A stretch of 64,000 nucleotides of DNA from Peribacillus frigoritolerans (GTDB taxonomy: Bacteria; Bacillota; Bacilli; Bacillales; DSM-1321), in contig JAUPFL010000001.1 of NCBI GenBank assembly GCA_030562215.1, forward strand, positions 2,902,501 to 2,966,500, given 5' to 3'. Under the pieces are notes generated by a model that did no database searches, had not been told where the DNA came from, and saw nothing but the letters and a program-made list of their open reading frames with translations. Made by a program: the position numbers and the translations under genes. This document shows positions 28,562 to 37,491 of the stretch, piece after piece. How positions within the stretch are numbered: the stretch's first letter is position 1; the number at the start of each line of letters is the position of its first letter.

Positions 28562-30098
28562 GTGAAACAGGAAAACAATGTGAATGTGGTAAAAACCCCT
28601 ACTAAAAGGCTTGCTTTAATACCAATCGTATTTATGGCGTGTGCCCTGGCAATCGGAATTGGTGTTTATGGTGCTGATCCACATGTACCCCTTTTAATAA
28701 GTACGATCGTTGCTGTAATCGTCACTTTGAAACTAGGTCATAATTGGAGTTCAATTGAAGAACACTTAGTAAAAACAATTAGTGTTTCAATCAAAGCCTT
28801 ACTGATACTAGTGATAATCGGGGCGTTCATTGGAGCGTGGATGGCAGCTGGAATTGTGCCCTCGATGGTTTATTATGGATTGGGCGTCGTATCTCCAACG
28901 TATTTTCTTGTTACAGCCTGCATCATTTCAGTTCTTGTCAGCATTGCTGGAAATGCCTGGTTTGCAGCTGGTACGATTGGAGTAGCGTTGATGGGGATTG
29001 GGCATGGCTTGGGTGTTCCATTACCGATGGTTGCCGGTGCAGTCGTCTCAGGTGTTTATTTTGGTGATAAGATGAGTCCTTTATCGGATGTGACGAACTT
29101 CACCTCTGCGGTTGTGGGTGTAGACCTTTTTGAACACATTAGGAACCTAATGAACACTACTGTCCCCACACTCATTATATCGCTAATGCTGTATACATTT
29201 CTTGGGTTCAAATTTCGTGGAGAAGGTGCAGATTTGTCACAGGCTGAAAAGATTCAAGGGATTCTTTCAGATCAATTTGTTATCTCGCCGTTTTTGTTAA
29301 TTCCGTTACTATTTATTGCGCTAATTTTCATTTTGAAGATACCGGCCATACCTGGGTTGACTGTCGGGGTCCTTATCGGTGGGGCTTGTTCCTATTTGTT
29401 CAAAAAACTTCGTTAGGAAATATGATTAACATCATGAATAATGGTTATACTGCCGAAACGGGTTACAAAGTTACGGATGAATTGTTAAACCAAGGTGGAA
29501 TTCAAGATATGATGTATACGGTTTCTTTAATCCTTATTGCTCTATCATTTGGTGCTATTCTCGAAAAGGCGAAAATATTGGAAACCCTTCTTGGACCGCT
29601 GCTTAGAAAAGTAAAACGGACAGGCAGTTTAATCACAGCCACTGCTGGTACGTGTATCGCTTCAAACGTCGTTGGGTCTGACCAATTCATGTCCGTCATT
29701 ATCCCTGGACGCATGTATTTGAATGAATATAAAAGACGGGGCTGCATCCGAAATTGCTTGGACGTACATTGGAAGATTGCGGGACAGTGACAGCAAGTCT
29801 TATCCCATGGACCACTTGTGGTATTTTTATGTTTTCTGTTTTGGGGGTTTCTCCGGTTGATTATGCTCCGTATGCATTCTTTTGCTATATTAGTACTCTT
29901 GTCGCTATCGCTTATGGATATTTAAATATAAAAATTAACCGTTTAGAAGTAGAAGAACTAGCTGGAAAAAAGGAAGAAAAAAGGTCAAGATCTCGAATCT
30001 TCTTTTCCAATGGAATAAAAATCAAAAAAACGACTAGATTGATTATTCAGATTATTGACAATAATCTGAGTGTGATATATATTTTATTTAAGGAATAA
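28562..30098 (+). CDS. NhaC-family Na+/H+ (or malate/lactate-type) antiporter, frameshifted twice
   Basis: A polytopic inner-membrane antiporter of the NhaC family. Typical parts are ALLILVIIGAFIGAWMAAGIVPSMVYYG, SIAGNAWFAAGTIGVALMGIG, VSGVYFGDKMSPLSDVTNF and, in the second half, GTCIASNVVGSDQFMSVIIP and LEDCGTVTASLIPWTTCG. Missing bases near 29405 (A run) and 29735 (G run) split the frame. NhaC members include Na+/H+ exchangers and the malate-H/lactate-Na exchanger MleN. The last ~30 residues run into the next promoter and may be a frameshift artefact; an alternative frame stops near 30036. Placed after aspA, it may export fumarate/malate-type products or restore the ion balance. Confidence 0.85.
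30047..30069. promoter_or_regulatory. Perfect palindrome over the -35 region
   Basis: TCAGATTATT and AATAATCTGA are 10-base arms around GAC. It covers the TTGACA of the aminotransferase promoter and has no following T run, so it may be an operator rather than a terminator. Confidence 0.4.
30055..30083 (+). promoter_or_regulatory. Sigma-A promoter of the aminotransferase gene
   Basis: TTGACA (30055-30060), 17-base spacer, TATATT (30078-30083). Confidence 0.7.
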
Positions 30099-30108
30099 TT
30101 CCTTAAAT
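30086..30108. promoter_or_regulatory. Palindromic operator O2
   Basis: ATTTAAGGAAT (30086-30096) and ATTCCTTAAAT (30098-30108), the same arms as O1 with one base between them, followed by GTTCTCAAT. It begins two bases after the -10 box, exactly as O1 does. Confidence 0.7.
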
Positions 30109-30186
30109 GTTCTCAATATAAACTTTACTAGGTTAATAGTGAAAAGTGTTTGGATTAAATCGTTATTACTTTGGGAGGTATGGAAC

Positions 30187-31565
30187 ATGGTTGTTTCTAA
30201 AACCGAGTCGAAAATCGAAAAGTTAATTGAATCAGACAAAAAGCATTATCTTCATCCAACGACTGTACCTAAGTTGTTTATTGAAAATGGCCCAAAAATA
30301 ATTTTTCACGAAGGGAATGGGATCCGTGTAACGGACATCACAGGTGATACATATATTGATGGCGCTTCCATGCTTTGGAATGTAAATTTAGGACATGGGA
30401 ACAAGGAACTTGCGCAGGCTTCATATGACCAGATGTCTACTCTTGCTTACTGTTCTTCATTCTATGGCTACTCCAATGAAAAAGCTGTTCGCCTGGCGGA
30501 AAAAGTAGTTTCCATTGCACCTGGAGATTTAAGTGCTATATTTTTCACGTCCGGTGGGTCGGAATCAAACGATACGGCTTTTAAACTAGCGCGTTTTTAT
30601 TGGAATTTAAAAGGTCGTCCAACTAAGAAAAAATCTTATCGATAAGCCGTAGCTACCATGGTGCAACGGTTTCTGCTGGAACAGCAACCGGCATAGATGC
30701 TTTCCATAGTTTTGCAGGTTCAAGAGATGCCGATATGGTGAGGGCAAAATCACATTTGACTAATTGTGAGCTTGGCGATAAAAATGATCCGAACTATGAA
30801 GGGTGCATTCGTGATGTCATCGAAAAAGAAGGTGCGGAAACCATTGCTGCCCTTATCATTGAACCAATTCAAGGTGCAGGAGGTGTTCATGTTTCACCAG
30901 ATGGTTATTTAAAAGCAGTTAAAGCCCTGTGTGAAGAAAATGATATCCTGATGATTTCTGACGAAGTCATTTGTGGCTTTGGCCGTACCGGAAAAATGTT
31001 CGGTGTCGATAACTGGGACGTCGTGCCTGATATCATGAGTGTAGCAAAAGGGATTACGAGCGGTTATGCACAGCTTGGAGGCGTGTTGGTTAATAAAGAA
31101 ATCAGAGATACCATCGTTCAATATGATCAAATATTAGGGCATGGCTTTACTTATAGCGGACATCCAACAGCTTGTGCCGTTGGGTTGAAAACGATTGAAA
31201 TTCTCGAGCGCGACAACATTCTTGATAACGTAAACAACATGGAGAAGGAGCTGAAGAAAGGGTTTGACTACTTAACGGATAAACACCGGTATTTCACGAA
31301 ATCAAGGGCGGTCGGCCTGCTTGCCGGATTTGAGCTTCAGCAGGACCGTGATTTAGATGTACCATTTGCAGAATCAGTCAAACCAGCTTCGTTTGTCGTA
31401 GATCAGTGCTTCAAGCGCAAATTGATTTTAAGAGCTGCAGACTTTGAAAAGGGCAAGGATATTGTTGCCATTGCTCCGCCACTTATCATAAATAAACAAG
31501 AAATTTCGGAAATGATCAATATCATCGATACAGCAGTAACCGAATTTAATAAAACTATTAAATAA
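30187..31565 (+). CDS. Class III PLP aminotransferase (omega-amino acid type), frameshifted
   Basis: About 460 residues, fold type I PLP enzyme related to beta-alanine/putrescine/taurine:pyruvate aminotransferases, moving an amino group from a terminal amine to an oxo acid. Blocks: VTDITGDTYIDGASMLWNVN, GDLSAIFFTSGGSESNDTAFK (phosphate binding), SRSYHGATVSAGTATGIDAF, MISDEVICGFGRTGKMFG (Asp binding PLP nitrogen) and SVAKGITSGYAQLGG, with the Schiff-base lysine. A missing A in an A run near 30632 breaks the frame. ATG 30187 follows TTGGGAGGTATGGAAC. The product would be a semialdehyde, matching the aldehyde dehydrogenase gene that follows. Confidence 0.87.
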
Positions 31566-31580
31566 ACCATTCATTCATAC

Positions 31581-31635
31581 AACATGCTAGAGAGCTTGAA
31601 GGCTTAGTTGCTCGATCTCTGGCATGTTTATTTTT
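31581..31635 (+). terminator. Terminator between aminotransferase and aldehyde dehydrogenase genes
   Basis: AACATGCTAGAGA pairs with TCTCTGGCATGTT (13 pairs, one wobble), followed by TATTTTT. The next ribosome binding site is immediately downstream, so this hairpin may attenuate rather than fully end transcription. Confidence 0.6.
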
Positions 31636-31653
31636 AGACTGGAGGAACCTATA

Positions 31654-33135
31654 ATGACGAACCAAACACTTGAAATAAGCAATAGGGTGAGTGAGTTTTT
31701 AAAAGGTACGAAAAAGTTGTACATCGATGGGAAATTTGTCGAATCATGTTCTTCAAAAACATTTGAAACAATTAATCCATTTAATGAAGAAATATTGGCA
31801 ACAGTCTATGAAGCGGAAGAAAAAGATATAGATTTGGCAGTTAAGGCAGCAAGGAAAGCATTTGATGAGGGACCATGGGCAAAGATGAGTGCCGCTGAAA
31901 GAGCAAAGTTCATCATGAAATTAGCTGACCTTATTGAAGAACATCAAGAAGAGCTGGCACAGTTAGATACTTTGGACAATGGAAAGCCAATAAATGAAAC
32001 AAGGGCAGTCGATGTACCAGGTACGATCGAAACGTTCCGGTATTTTGCTGGTTGGGCGACAAAGAATATGGGGCAAACAATTCCTGTTTCAGGTCCATTC
32101 TTAAACTATACTCGTCACGAACCAGTGGGAGTGGTCGGACAAATTATCCCTTGGAACTACCCTATTAATATGGTTTCATGGAAAGTGGCTCCGGCTTTGG
32201 CTGCAGGCTGTACGGTTGTTTTGAAGCCCGCTGAACAGACTCCGTTATCGGCGCTTTATTTTGCTGAACTTGTTGAAAAAGCAGGTTTTCCTGCAGGTGT
32301 TGTTAACATTGTTCCTGGGTTCGGTGCGAAAGCCGGTCATGCAATAGTGGATCACCCGGACGTAAATAAAGTTTCGTTTACCGGCTCGACGCCTATCGGG
32401 AAGCAAATAATGAAACAAGCCGCAGATTCAATGAAACGGTTGACACTGGAGCTTGGGGGAAAGTCACCTAATATCATACTCCCGGATGCGGATCTTTCAA
32501 AAGCGATTCCCGGCGTGTTCAACGGCATTATGTTCAATCAAGGGGAAGTTTGCAGTGCTGGTTCAAGAGTATACGTTCATAAGGATCAATTTGATGAAGT
32601 CGTTTCCGGTATGGTTTCCCTGGCTGAAAACGTTAAGCTCGGAAATGGACTGGATACGGATACAACGATGGGGCCTCTTGTTTCTAAAAAACAGCAAGAC
32701 CGCGTGTTTGAATTTATTAACATTGGAAAAGAAGAAGGAGCAAAGGCAGTAACAGGCGGAAGAAAATCGGATAAAGGTTTCTTTGTTGAGCCGACTATTT
32801 TTATTGATGTAGAAGAGGATATGACGATTGCAAAAGAGGAAATCTTCGGACCAGTCGTCGTTGTCATGCCTTACAATACAGTGAAAGAAGTAATTGAACG
32901 TGCGAATAACTCTCCATACGGTTTAGGTGCGGGTGTCTGGACAGAGAACGTGAAAATGGCACATGAAGTTGCCAATCAATTAAAATCAGGAAATATATGG
33001 ATTAATTGCTATGATGTAATAGACCCAGCCTCTCCTTTTGGAGGATATAAACAGTCTGGATTTGGTAGGGATTTAAGTGCCTATGCTTTAGAAAGTTATA
33101 CCGAGGTGAAGAGTGTTTGGGTGAATTTGGAGTAA
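31654..33135 (+). CDS. NAD(P)-dependent aldehyde dehydrogenase (DhaS/betaine-aldehyde type)
   Basis: 493 residues, complete. It oxidises an aldehyde to the acid with NAD(P)+. Catalytic Cys300 is in QGEVCSAGS and the general base Glu266 in LELGGKSPN; the coenzyme motif FTGSTPIGKQI and IIPWNYPINM are intact. ATG 31654 follows CTGGAGGAACCTATA; the in-frame ATG at 31624 lies inside the terminator stem. Overall it is close to Bacillus DhaS. Its place after an omega-aminotransferase suggests it removes the semialdehyde made there. Confidence 0.92.
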   Translation: MTNQTLEISNRVSEFLKGTKKLYIDGKFVESCSSKTFETINPFNEEILATVYEAEEKDIDLAVKAARKAFDEGPWAKMSAAERAKFIMKLADLIEEHQEELAQLDTLDNGKPINETRAVDVPGTIETFRYFAGWATKNMGQTIPVSGPFLNYTRHEPVGVVGQIIPWNYPINMVSWKVAPALAAGCTVVLKPAEQTPLSALYFAELVEKAGFPAGVVNIVPGFGAKAGHAIVDHPDVNKVSFTGSTPIGKQIMKQAADSMKRLTLELGGKSPNIILPDADLSKAIPGVFNGIMFNQGEVCSAGSRVYVHKDQFDEVVSGMVSLAENVKLGNGLDTDTTMGPLVSKKQQDRVFEFINIGKEEGAKAVTGGRKSDKGFFVEPTIFIDVEEDMTIAKEEIFGPVVVVMPYNTVKEVIERANNSPYGLGAGVWTENVKMAHEVANQLKSGNIWINCYDVIDPASPFGGYKQSGFGRDLSAYALESYTEVKSVWVNLE

Positions 33136-33327
33136 ACATGGTAAGTGGAGAAATCACACGTAACAAGCCGATCTTTCGATAAGAACAAAGATATAAAAGA
33201 AAAGGAGTTTACAGATTGGCTCATTGCTTTGGAATCTATATCAGTCTTTGGATTTTTTAAATAAAGAAGAGGTAAAAGTCGCGGACTTGTCGAAGAACTA
33301 TTTTGACAACAAAGGCGCCGGAGCTAG

Positions 33328-33361
33328 GCCGGAGCTAGTTGGATACTTGCTCCGGCTTATT
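33328..33361 (+). terminator. Terminator at the end of the island
   Basis: GCCGGAGC (33328-33335) pairs with GCTCCGGC (33349-33356), followed by TTATTT. Between the dehydrogenase stop and this hairpin there is a short open stretch (NKEEVKVADLSKNYFDNKGA, about 33262-33318) that may be a gene relic. Confidence 0.7.
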
Positions 33362-33420
33362 TCACGAATGATATAGATATGACTGATCTGCCAAGGGGAT
33401 TGTATTGGGAAATTCAGCCA

Positions 33421-34119
33421 TTACTTTGGCAGCCAGCTGCTCATATACGCATCATCTTCTATAGCGTGTGCTTCTTTTACGATATACAGCGGATGTGATC
33501 CTGCCTTGTGCCCGCACTCTGATTTCATATTCTCCTTTTTCACGCTCGCAATAAGGTGAGTGCTCAAGAAGTTGGCCAAACTGATTACGATAGCGTTTTG
33601 GTGGTACAATTGATGAATTCGATTCAAGGATGAAAAATCGAGCTTCTTCAGATTCCAAGACGACGCGATACGTGGTGCCAATCGGAATGATGAGATAGTC
33701 ACCCGGCACAAAGCTTAGTTCACCGAAAATACTTTCGATTTTGCTTCTTCCTTCATGGACAAACAACATTTCATCACCTTCACCGTTTCGATAAAAGTAA
33801 TTCATTTGCTGGTTAGGGCGAGCAACGCCAAGTGCAACATCATCGTTCGCCATGAAAATTTTACGAGCTTCAAGAAAATCGCCGCCAACTTCCGTATTCC
33901 ATGTCCGGAAATGACGATGTTTTAATGCATCCTTTTCTTCAAATTCATAACGAACATCACGAATTTTTTGTGCTTTTTTTACTTGTGTTGGTTGATAGAT
34001 TGATATGATAAATGAGTGACTGAATGCTCGAGAAACCTTTTGTACCCATCAATTGCTCATAATATAGGCTTCAGTCCTCCTGGCGAAACTGAGTATGACG
34101 TTTATGGAATACGACCCAT
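33421..34119 (-). pseudogene. hmgA: Homogentisate 1,2-dioxygenase, truncated remnant
   Basis: The N-terminal half of HmgA, the iron dioxygenase that opens the ring of homogentisate in tyrosine/phenylacetate breakdown. Readable blocks on the minus strand are MGRIP with RHTQF, EQLMGTKGFSSIQSLIYH, YQPTQVKKAQ, KHRHFRTWNTE, FMANDDVALGVARPNQQMNY, FYRNGEGDEMLFVHEGRS, FGELSFVPGDYLIIPIGTTY and FGQLLEHSPYCER. After that an expected ~12 residues are missing, then EKGEYEIRV and, in another frame, KAGSHPLYIVKEAHA; the iron-binding C-terminal half is absent. Multiple frameshifts, an internal deletion and the truncation show real decay. Confidence 0.8.
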
Positions 34120-34861
34120 TTTAACATAATGTGTCATTGCCTAAACTCCTAGCATAGAATTCTGTATAGTCCCCAATGTCTGCTGGAAGAAGCATCTCTA
34201 CACCTGCCAATGGGTGAAACGCTTTAAAACGAAGCTACTATTTCAAGAGTTAATAAACTATTGAATTTTGGGAGTAATGGTGGGTATCAGATGTCGTTAG
34301 ATCGCATGGATGCTACTAAAGGATTGTAAGAGTTTCGGCAGTTGGGTTTGACTTTTTGGGTCTAGGTTCACTTTTAATTTTTTTGTAAAAAAACACCAAT
34401 ATATATAAGGAACTCGATAACTACCTTTACGTTTTCTTTTAAAACGTACATCACTTGGGATTGTCATTCTTTTAACAATCTCTTTTTTGTTTGAAAAAGT
34501 GTAATTGAAGCTTTTATAAGTTAGAAGGATACACTTACAGGAAATGGGGAGTTGCATCGAGCATAAGCTGGATTATGTTTTTTTCGCTTTGTCTAAGCGT
34601 ATAATTTATAGGATATGGGGTCCGATACTTTTTACTTTACTTGATATGGCAAAATTGATGTATAGCCCTATAGTAAATTTAGTAGGAATACTTTTATCTA
34701 GATTCACGGTAGGGGAGTGTCTTAATCCCTCTTTTCGAAATCAATATATTAATAGGAAGAAACACGTCAAGAATACACCGAATAGAGGTAAATGCTTTTA
34801 AAAAGTTTACTAGCACTGTAAGTAAAATAGCAATTTTCCCTTATTGGAAAAAATAACCTCA
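34120..34861. other. Gap without a convincing gene
   Basis: Several short open stretches on both strands (for example 34297-34557 minus, 34544-34801 plus) have no ribosome binding site or recognisable sequence. I see nothing else until the promoter at 34862. Confidence 0.4.
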
Positions 34862-34890
34862 TTGTTAAATTATTGTTATTACCTTATAAT
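34862..34890 (+). promoter_or_regulatory. Sigma-A promoter of the surface protein-sortase operon
   Basis: TTGTTA (34862-34867), 17-base spacer, TATAAT (34885-34890), about 40 bases before the start codon. Confidence 0.65.
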
Positions 34891-34930
34891 TTTCTAGAAA
34901 CATATGAAATGTTATGAATAGGAGAAAAGT

Positions 34931-36340
34931 ATGAAAAAACTGTGGACCATTTTAGTTTCATTTACGTTGTTAATTAGCTTATTCCCCCAATTAGCATCGG
35001 CAGCATCAAGCAAAAATTTTGAGCAAGAACTTTCAAAGTATTTAAAAGAGGTAAGCCTTGTCAGGGGGTTTGAAGTGACGAAGGATGATATTGAAACATC
35101 ACTTTCTTTTTACGATGAAAGTATTGAGAACTTTGAATCTATTGGTGATCTAAAAGAAGCCTTGGGCGAAGTTATTAAAGCTGATTTAAGTAATTTAGAT
35201 GCCATTTATGATGATTATAATCTAACTAATGAGAGCCTAATTAATCTATTACACGAAAATGGCGAAGAACTAGACGATTATATCTTTATCTGGGACCTCG
35301 ATGAAGCTGTTTATTTCTATACAGAAGAGGGTGATTTTGAACGCGATCCAAACTTTGACAAAGAATTAGTCAATTATTTAGCCAAGGTTAGCAAGGAAAG
35401 AGGCTTCCAAGTAACGAAAGAAGATATCGAAGCGTCATTGGAACTCTATGATTTAAGTACGGAAGAATTTGAATCTGTCGAAGAGCTTAGCGAATTTCTA
35501 GGTGACGTCATAAAGGCAGATCTAAGCAACTTAAATTATTTTAATGAGAATTATGGATTGGATAAACAAGCATTGCTTCAAATGTTAGAAGAAAATGGTG
35601 AAAATATTAATGATTATATATACATAGATAATCTTGAAGAAACTGTTTGGAACCTTACTGGTGGCGGGATGGATGGCGAAGTTGCCGAAGATCTTCTTCC
35701 TATTTTCGAGCAAGAACTCGGTTTAACGGAAGAGGAACTACAGCGGCTTGAAGACCACTTGATGTCTTTGGAAGACCATCTTTCCAGCCCGGAAACAGTC
35801 AAGCAACTTGAAGAATTGGGTAATCGCATGATGGCTTTCGAGGAATTTGATGTAGCAACCGAGCTTACAGCTGAACAGATAGCTGAAATGGCCTCAATCT
35901 ATGAAGAATTACTTTCCATCTTTAAGCTCAATGTTTCCTATTCCCTTGTGAAAAGTGGCTCGGAATCACCTGTATCCCTTTTGGATTTAATGCAATTGGA
36001 AGAATTGAAGGGAGCTAACCTGAAAATAGCCATATTTAATACTGACGGGAAGTTCTTGGCTGATCTTTTAATAACAGGTGATATGGTCGATTCTGATACT
36101 CTTACTAATGCAGGCGGACAAATAAAGGAATCTGCTAAAGAGGTGCAAAAGAAGATTGAAAAGGCACCAGTTGCTAAACCAGTAAAACAAAAGATCAGTA
36201 CTCAGACTAATTCAGTACATCAAACTGTAAAAGGGGCTAAACTACCAAATACCGCTTCCGATTATTTGCCCAGTGCCCTTTTAGGACTACTTCTTGTCTT
36301 GTTCGGAAGCTTGATGTATCGAAAAATCAGGAAAGCTTAA
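34931..36340 (+). CDS. Processed acidic surface protein with LPxTA sorting signal
   Basis: 469 residues, secreted and wall-anchored. Signal peptide MKKLWTILVSFTLLISLFPQLASA; C-terminal sorting signal LPNTA (~residue 438), a hydrophobic segment (LPSALLGLLLVLFGSLMY) and a basic tail RKIRKA. The body is very acidic. Residues ~28-130 and ~140-235 are an internal duplication: each has RGF-x-VTK-x-DIE-x-SL near its start and (V)IKADLSNL and NDYI/DDYI later. This is the Bacillus acidic protein family that is always paired with a class D sortase, encoded one base downstream. AGGAGAAAAGT precedes the ATG. Its role at the surface is unknown. Confidence 0.9.
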   Translation: MKKLWTILVSFTLLISLFPQLASAASSKNFEQELSKYLKEVSLVRGFEVTKDDIETSLSFYDESIENFESIGDLKEALGEVIKADLSNLDAIYDDYNLTNESLINLLHENGEELDDYIFIWDLDEAVYFYTEEGDFERDPNFDKELVNYLAKVSKERGFQVTKEDIEASLELYDLSTEEFESVEELSEFLGDVIKADLSNLNYFNENYGLDKQALLQMLEENGENINDYIYIDNLEETVWNLTGGGMDGEVAEDLLPIFEQELGLTEEELQRLEDHLMSLEDHLSSPETVKQLEELGNRMMAFEEFDVATELTAEQIAEMASIYEELLSIFKLNVSYSLVKSGSESPVSLLDLMQLEELKGANLKIAIFNTDGKFLADLLITGDMVDSDTLTNAGGQIKESAKEVQKKIEKAPVAKPVKQKISTQTNSVHQTVKGAKLPNTASDYLPSALLGLLLVLFGSLMYRKIRKA

Positions 36341-36341
36341 T

Positions 36342-36977
36342 ATGAAACAATTAAAGAAAAAGCGGTTGCTGTTGCTTTCTTGTACAATTGCCATCATTTT
36401 ATTTGGGGTTTGGTTTTCAACATCCAATATGTATAAGTTTGCAAAAGGCTACTTTCTTTACAAGACACATTCTCCAAGCGGCCAAGTGAATGAAACTGTA
36501 AAGAAACCACCAAGTGATGAGCCACCAAGTAATAAAACAACAAAGAAAGAACTATATCCTGTCCGCCCAAAAACGGGTGAAGAAATCGGGGAGCTTTATA
36601 TACCCAAACTAAAAACAAAACTCCCTATTTTCCATGGCACAAACGAGGATGAATTGGAAAAAGGCGTTGGTCACTTTGCGGGAAGTGTGCTACCTGGTGA
36701 AAATGACAATTCCGTTCTTTCCGGTCATAGAGATACGGTATTCCGTAAACTCGGGCAAGTTGGAGAAGGAGATTTGTTGATAGTAAGAACATCGGCAGGA
36801 GAGTTCACATACAAAGTCAACAAAGTTCGAATAGTGGATGAGGATGATCGAACAGTAATCGTACCAAAGCCACGGGCAACGCTAACCGTCAGTACCTGTT
36901 ACCCTTTTGATTATATTGGGTCAGCACCTGAACGCTATATACTTGTCGCGTATTTGACTTCAAAAACAGTAAGTTAA
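36342..36977 (+). CDS. srtD: Class D sortase
   Basis: 211 residues, membrane-anchored cysteine transpeptidase that cuts LPxTA signals and joins the protein to the cell wall. N-terminal TM anchor (LLLLSCTIAIILFGVWF), a proline/lysine-rich linker, then the sortase barrel. Catalytic residues are His129 (LSGHRDT), Cys186 (TLTVSTC) and Arg198 (APERYI), all intact. It begins one base after the acidic surface protein gene, which is surely its substrate. Comparable Bacillus subtilis proteins are SrtD (YhcS) and its substrates YhcR and YfkN. Confidence 0.92.
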   Translation: MKQLKKKRLLLLSCTIAIILFGVWFSTSNMYKFAKGYFLYKTHSPSGQVNETVKKPPSDEPPSNKTTKKELYPVRPKTGEEIGELYIPKLKTKLPIFHGTNEDELEKGVGHFAGSVLPGENDNSVLSGHRDTVFRKLGQVGEGDLLIVRTSAGEFTYKVNKVRIVDEDDRTVIVPKPRATLTVSTCYPFDYIGSAPERYILVAYLTSKTVS

Positions 36978-36993
36978 TCCAATGTACTTAAAC

Positions 36994-37032
36994 AAGAGTC
37001 CCAATAAGGAAACCCTATTGGGACTCTTATAA
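36994..37032 (+). terminator. Terminator after the sortase gene
   Basis: AAGAGTCCCAATA (36994-37006) pairs with TATTGGGACTCTT (37016-37028), followed by an AT-rich run. Confidence 0.8.
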
Positions 37033-37083
37033 TTTTATTTCTTTTTAGAAAGGAAAGGCGAACTAGAAAAAACACCGATTTAT

Positions 37084-37491
37084 TTATATTGTTAAACTAT
37101 TCTTATTGCTCGAAGTGCCCGATACAGCGGATTTTAATATTTTATGATGGTAAATATAAGAGCCAGCTATCAATATATACCCGATAATGAAAATCAGCCA
37201 TCCACTGGCAGGGTCGCCCACTGAAATGCTTGAATACATAGCCCCCGTCAAATCAAATACAAAACCGGCATAAGCCCATTCCTTGATTCTCGGAAAGCCT
37301 GGAATAAGTATTGCCACGACACCTAATAATTTGGCTATTCCAATAAAGGGTAGGAGGTAAGTAGGATAACCTAAATGATTAAATAAAGCGACAGCATCGG
37401 GAACAGACATTATATCCGGAATAGAACCCAAAACCATTAGTGCCACCAAAAGTCCTGTGAAAATCCAATATATAATTTTTATTTTTTTCAT
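37084..37491 (-). CDS. DoxX-like membrane protein
   Basis: 135 residues, four TM segments, DoxX-like family. Blocks: IYWIFTGLLVALMVLGSIPD, HLGYPTYLLPFIGIAKLLGV, LIPGFPRIKEWAYAGFVFDL. AAGGGAGGGAATGAGAATAA precedes the ATG. Some relatives act in thiosulfate or redox chemistry, but most, including this subgroup, have no known role. Confidence 0.85.
   Translation of the reverse strand: MKKIKIIYWIFTGLLVALMVLGSIPDIMSVPDAVALFNHLGYPTYLLPFIGIAKLLGVVAILIPGFPRIKEWAYAGFVFDLTGAMYSSISVGDPASGWLIFIIGYILIAGSYIYHHKILKSAVSGTSSNKNSLTI

Noticed and set aside
34297-34801. Two overlapping ORFs on opposite strands before the surface protein gene
   Set aside because: Neither has a ribosome binding site or recognisable sequence, and both have unusual composition for this genome.
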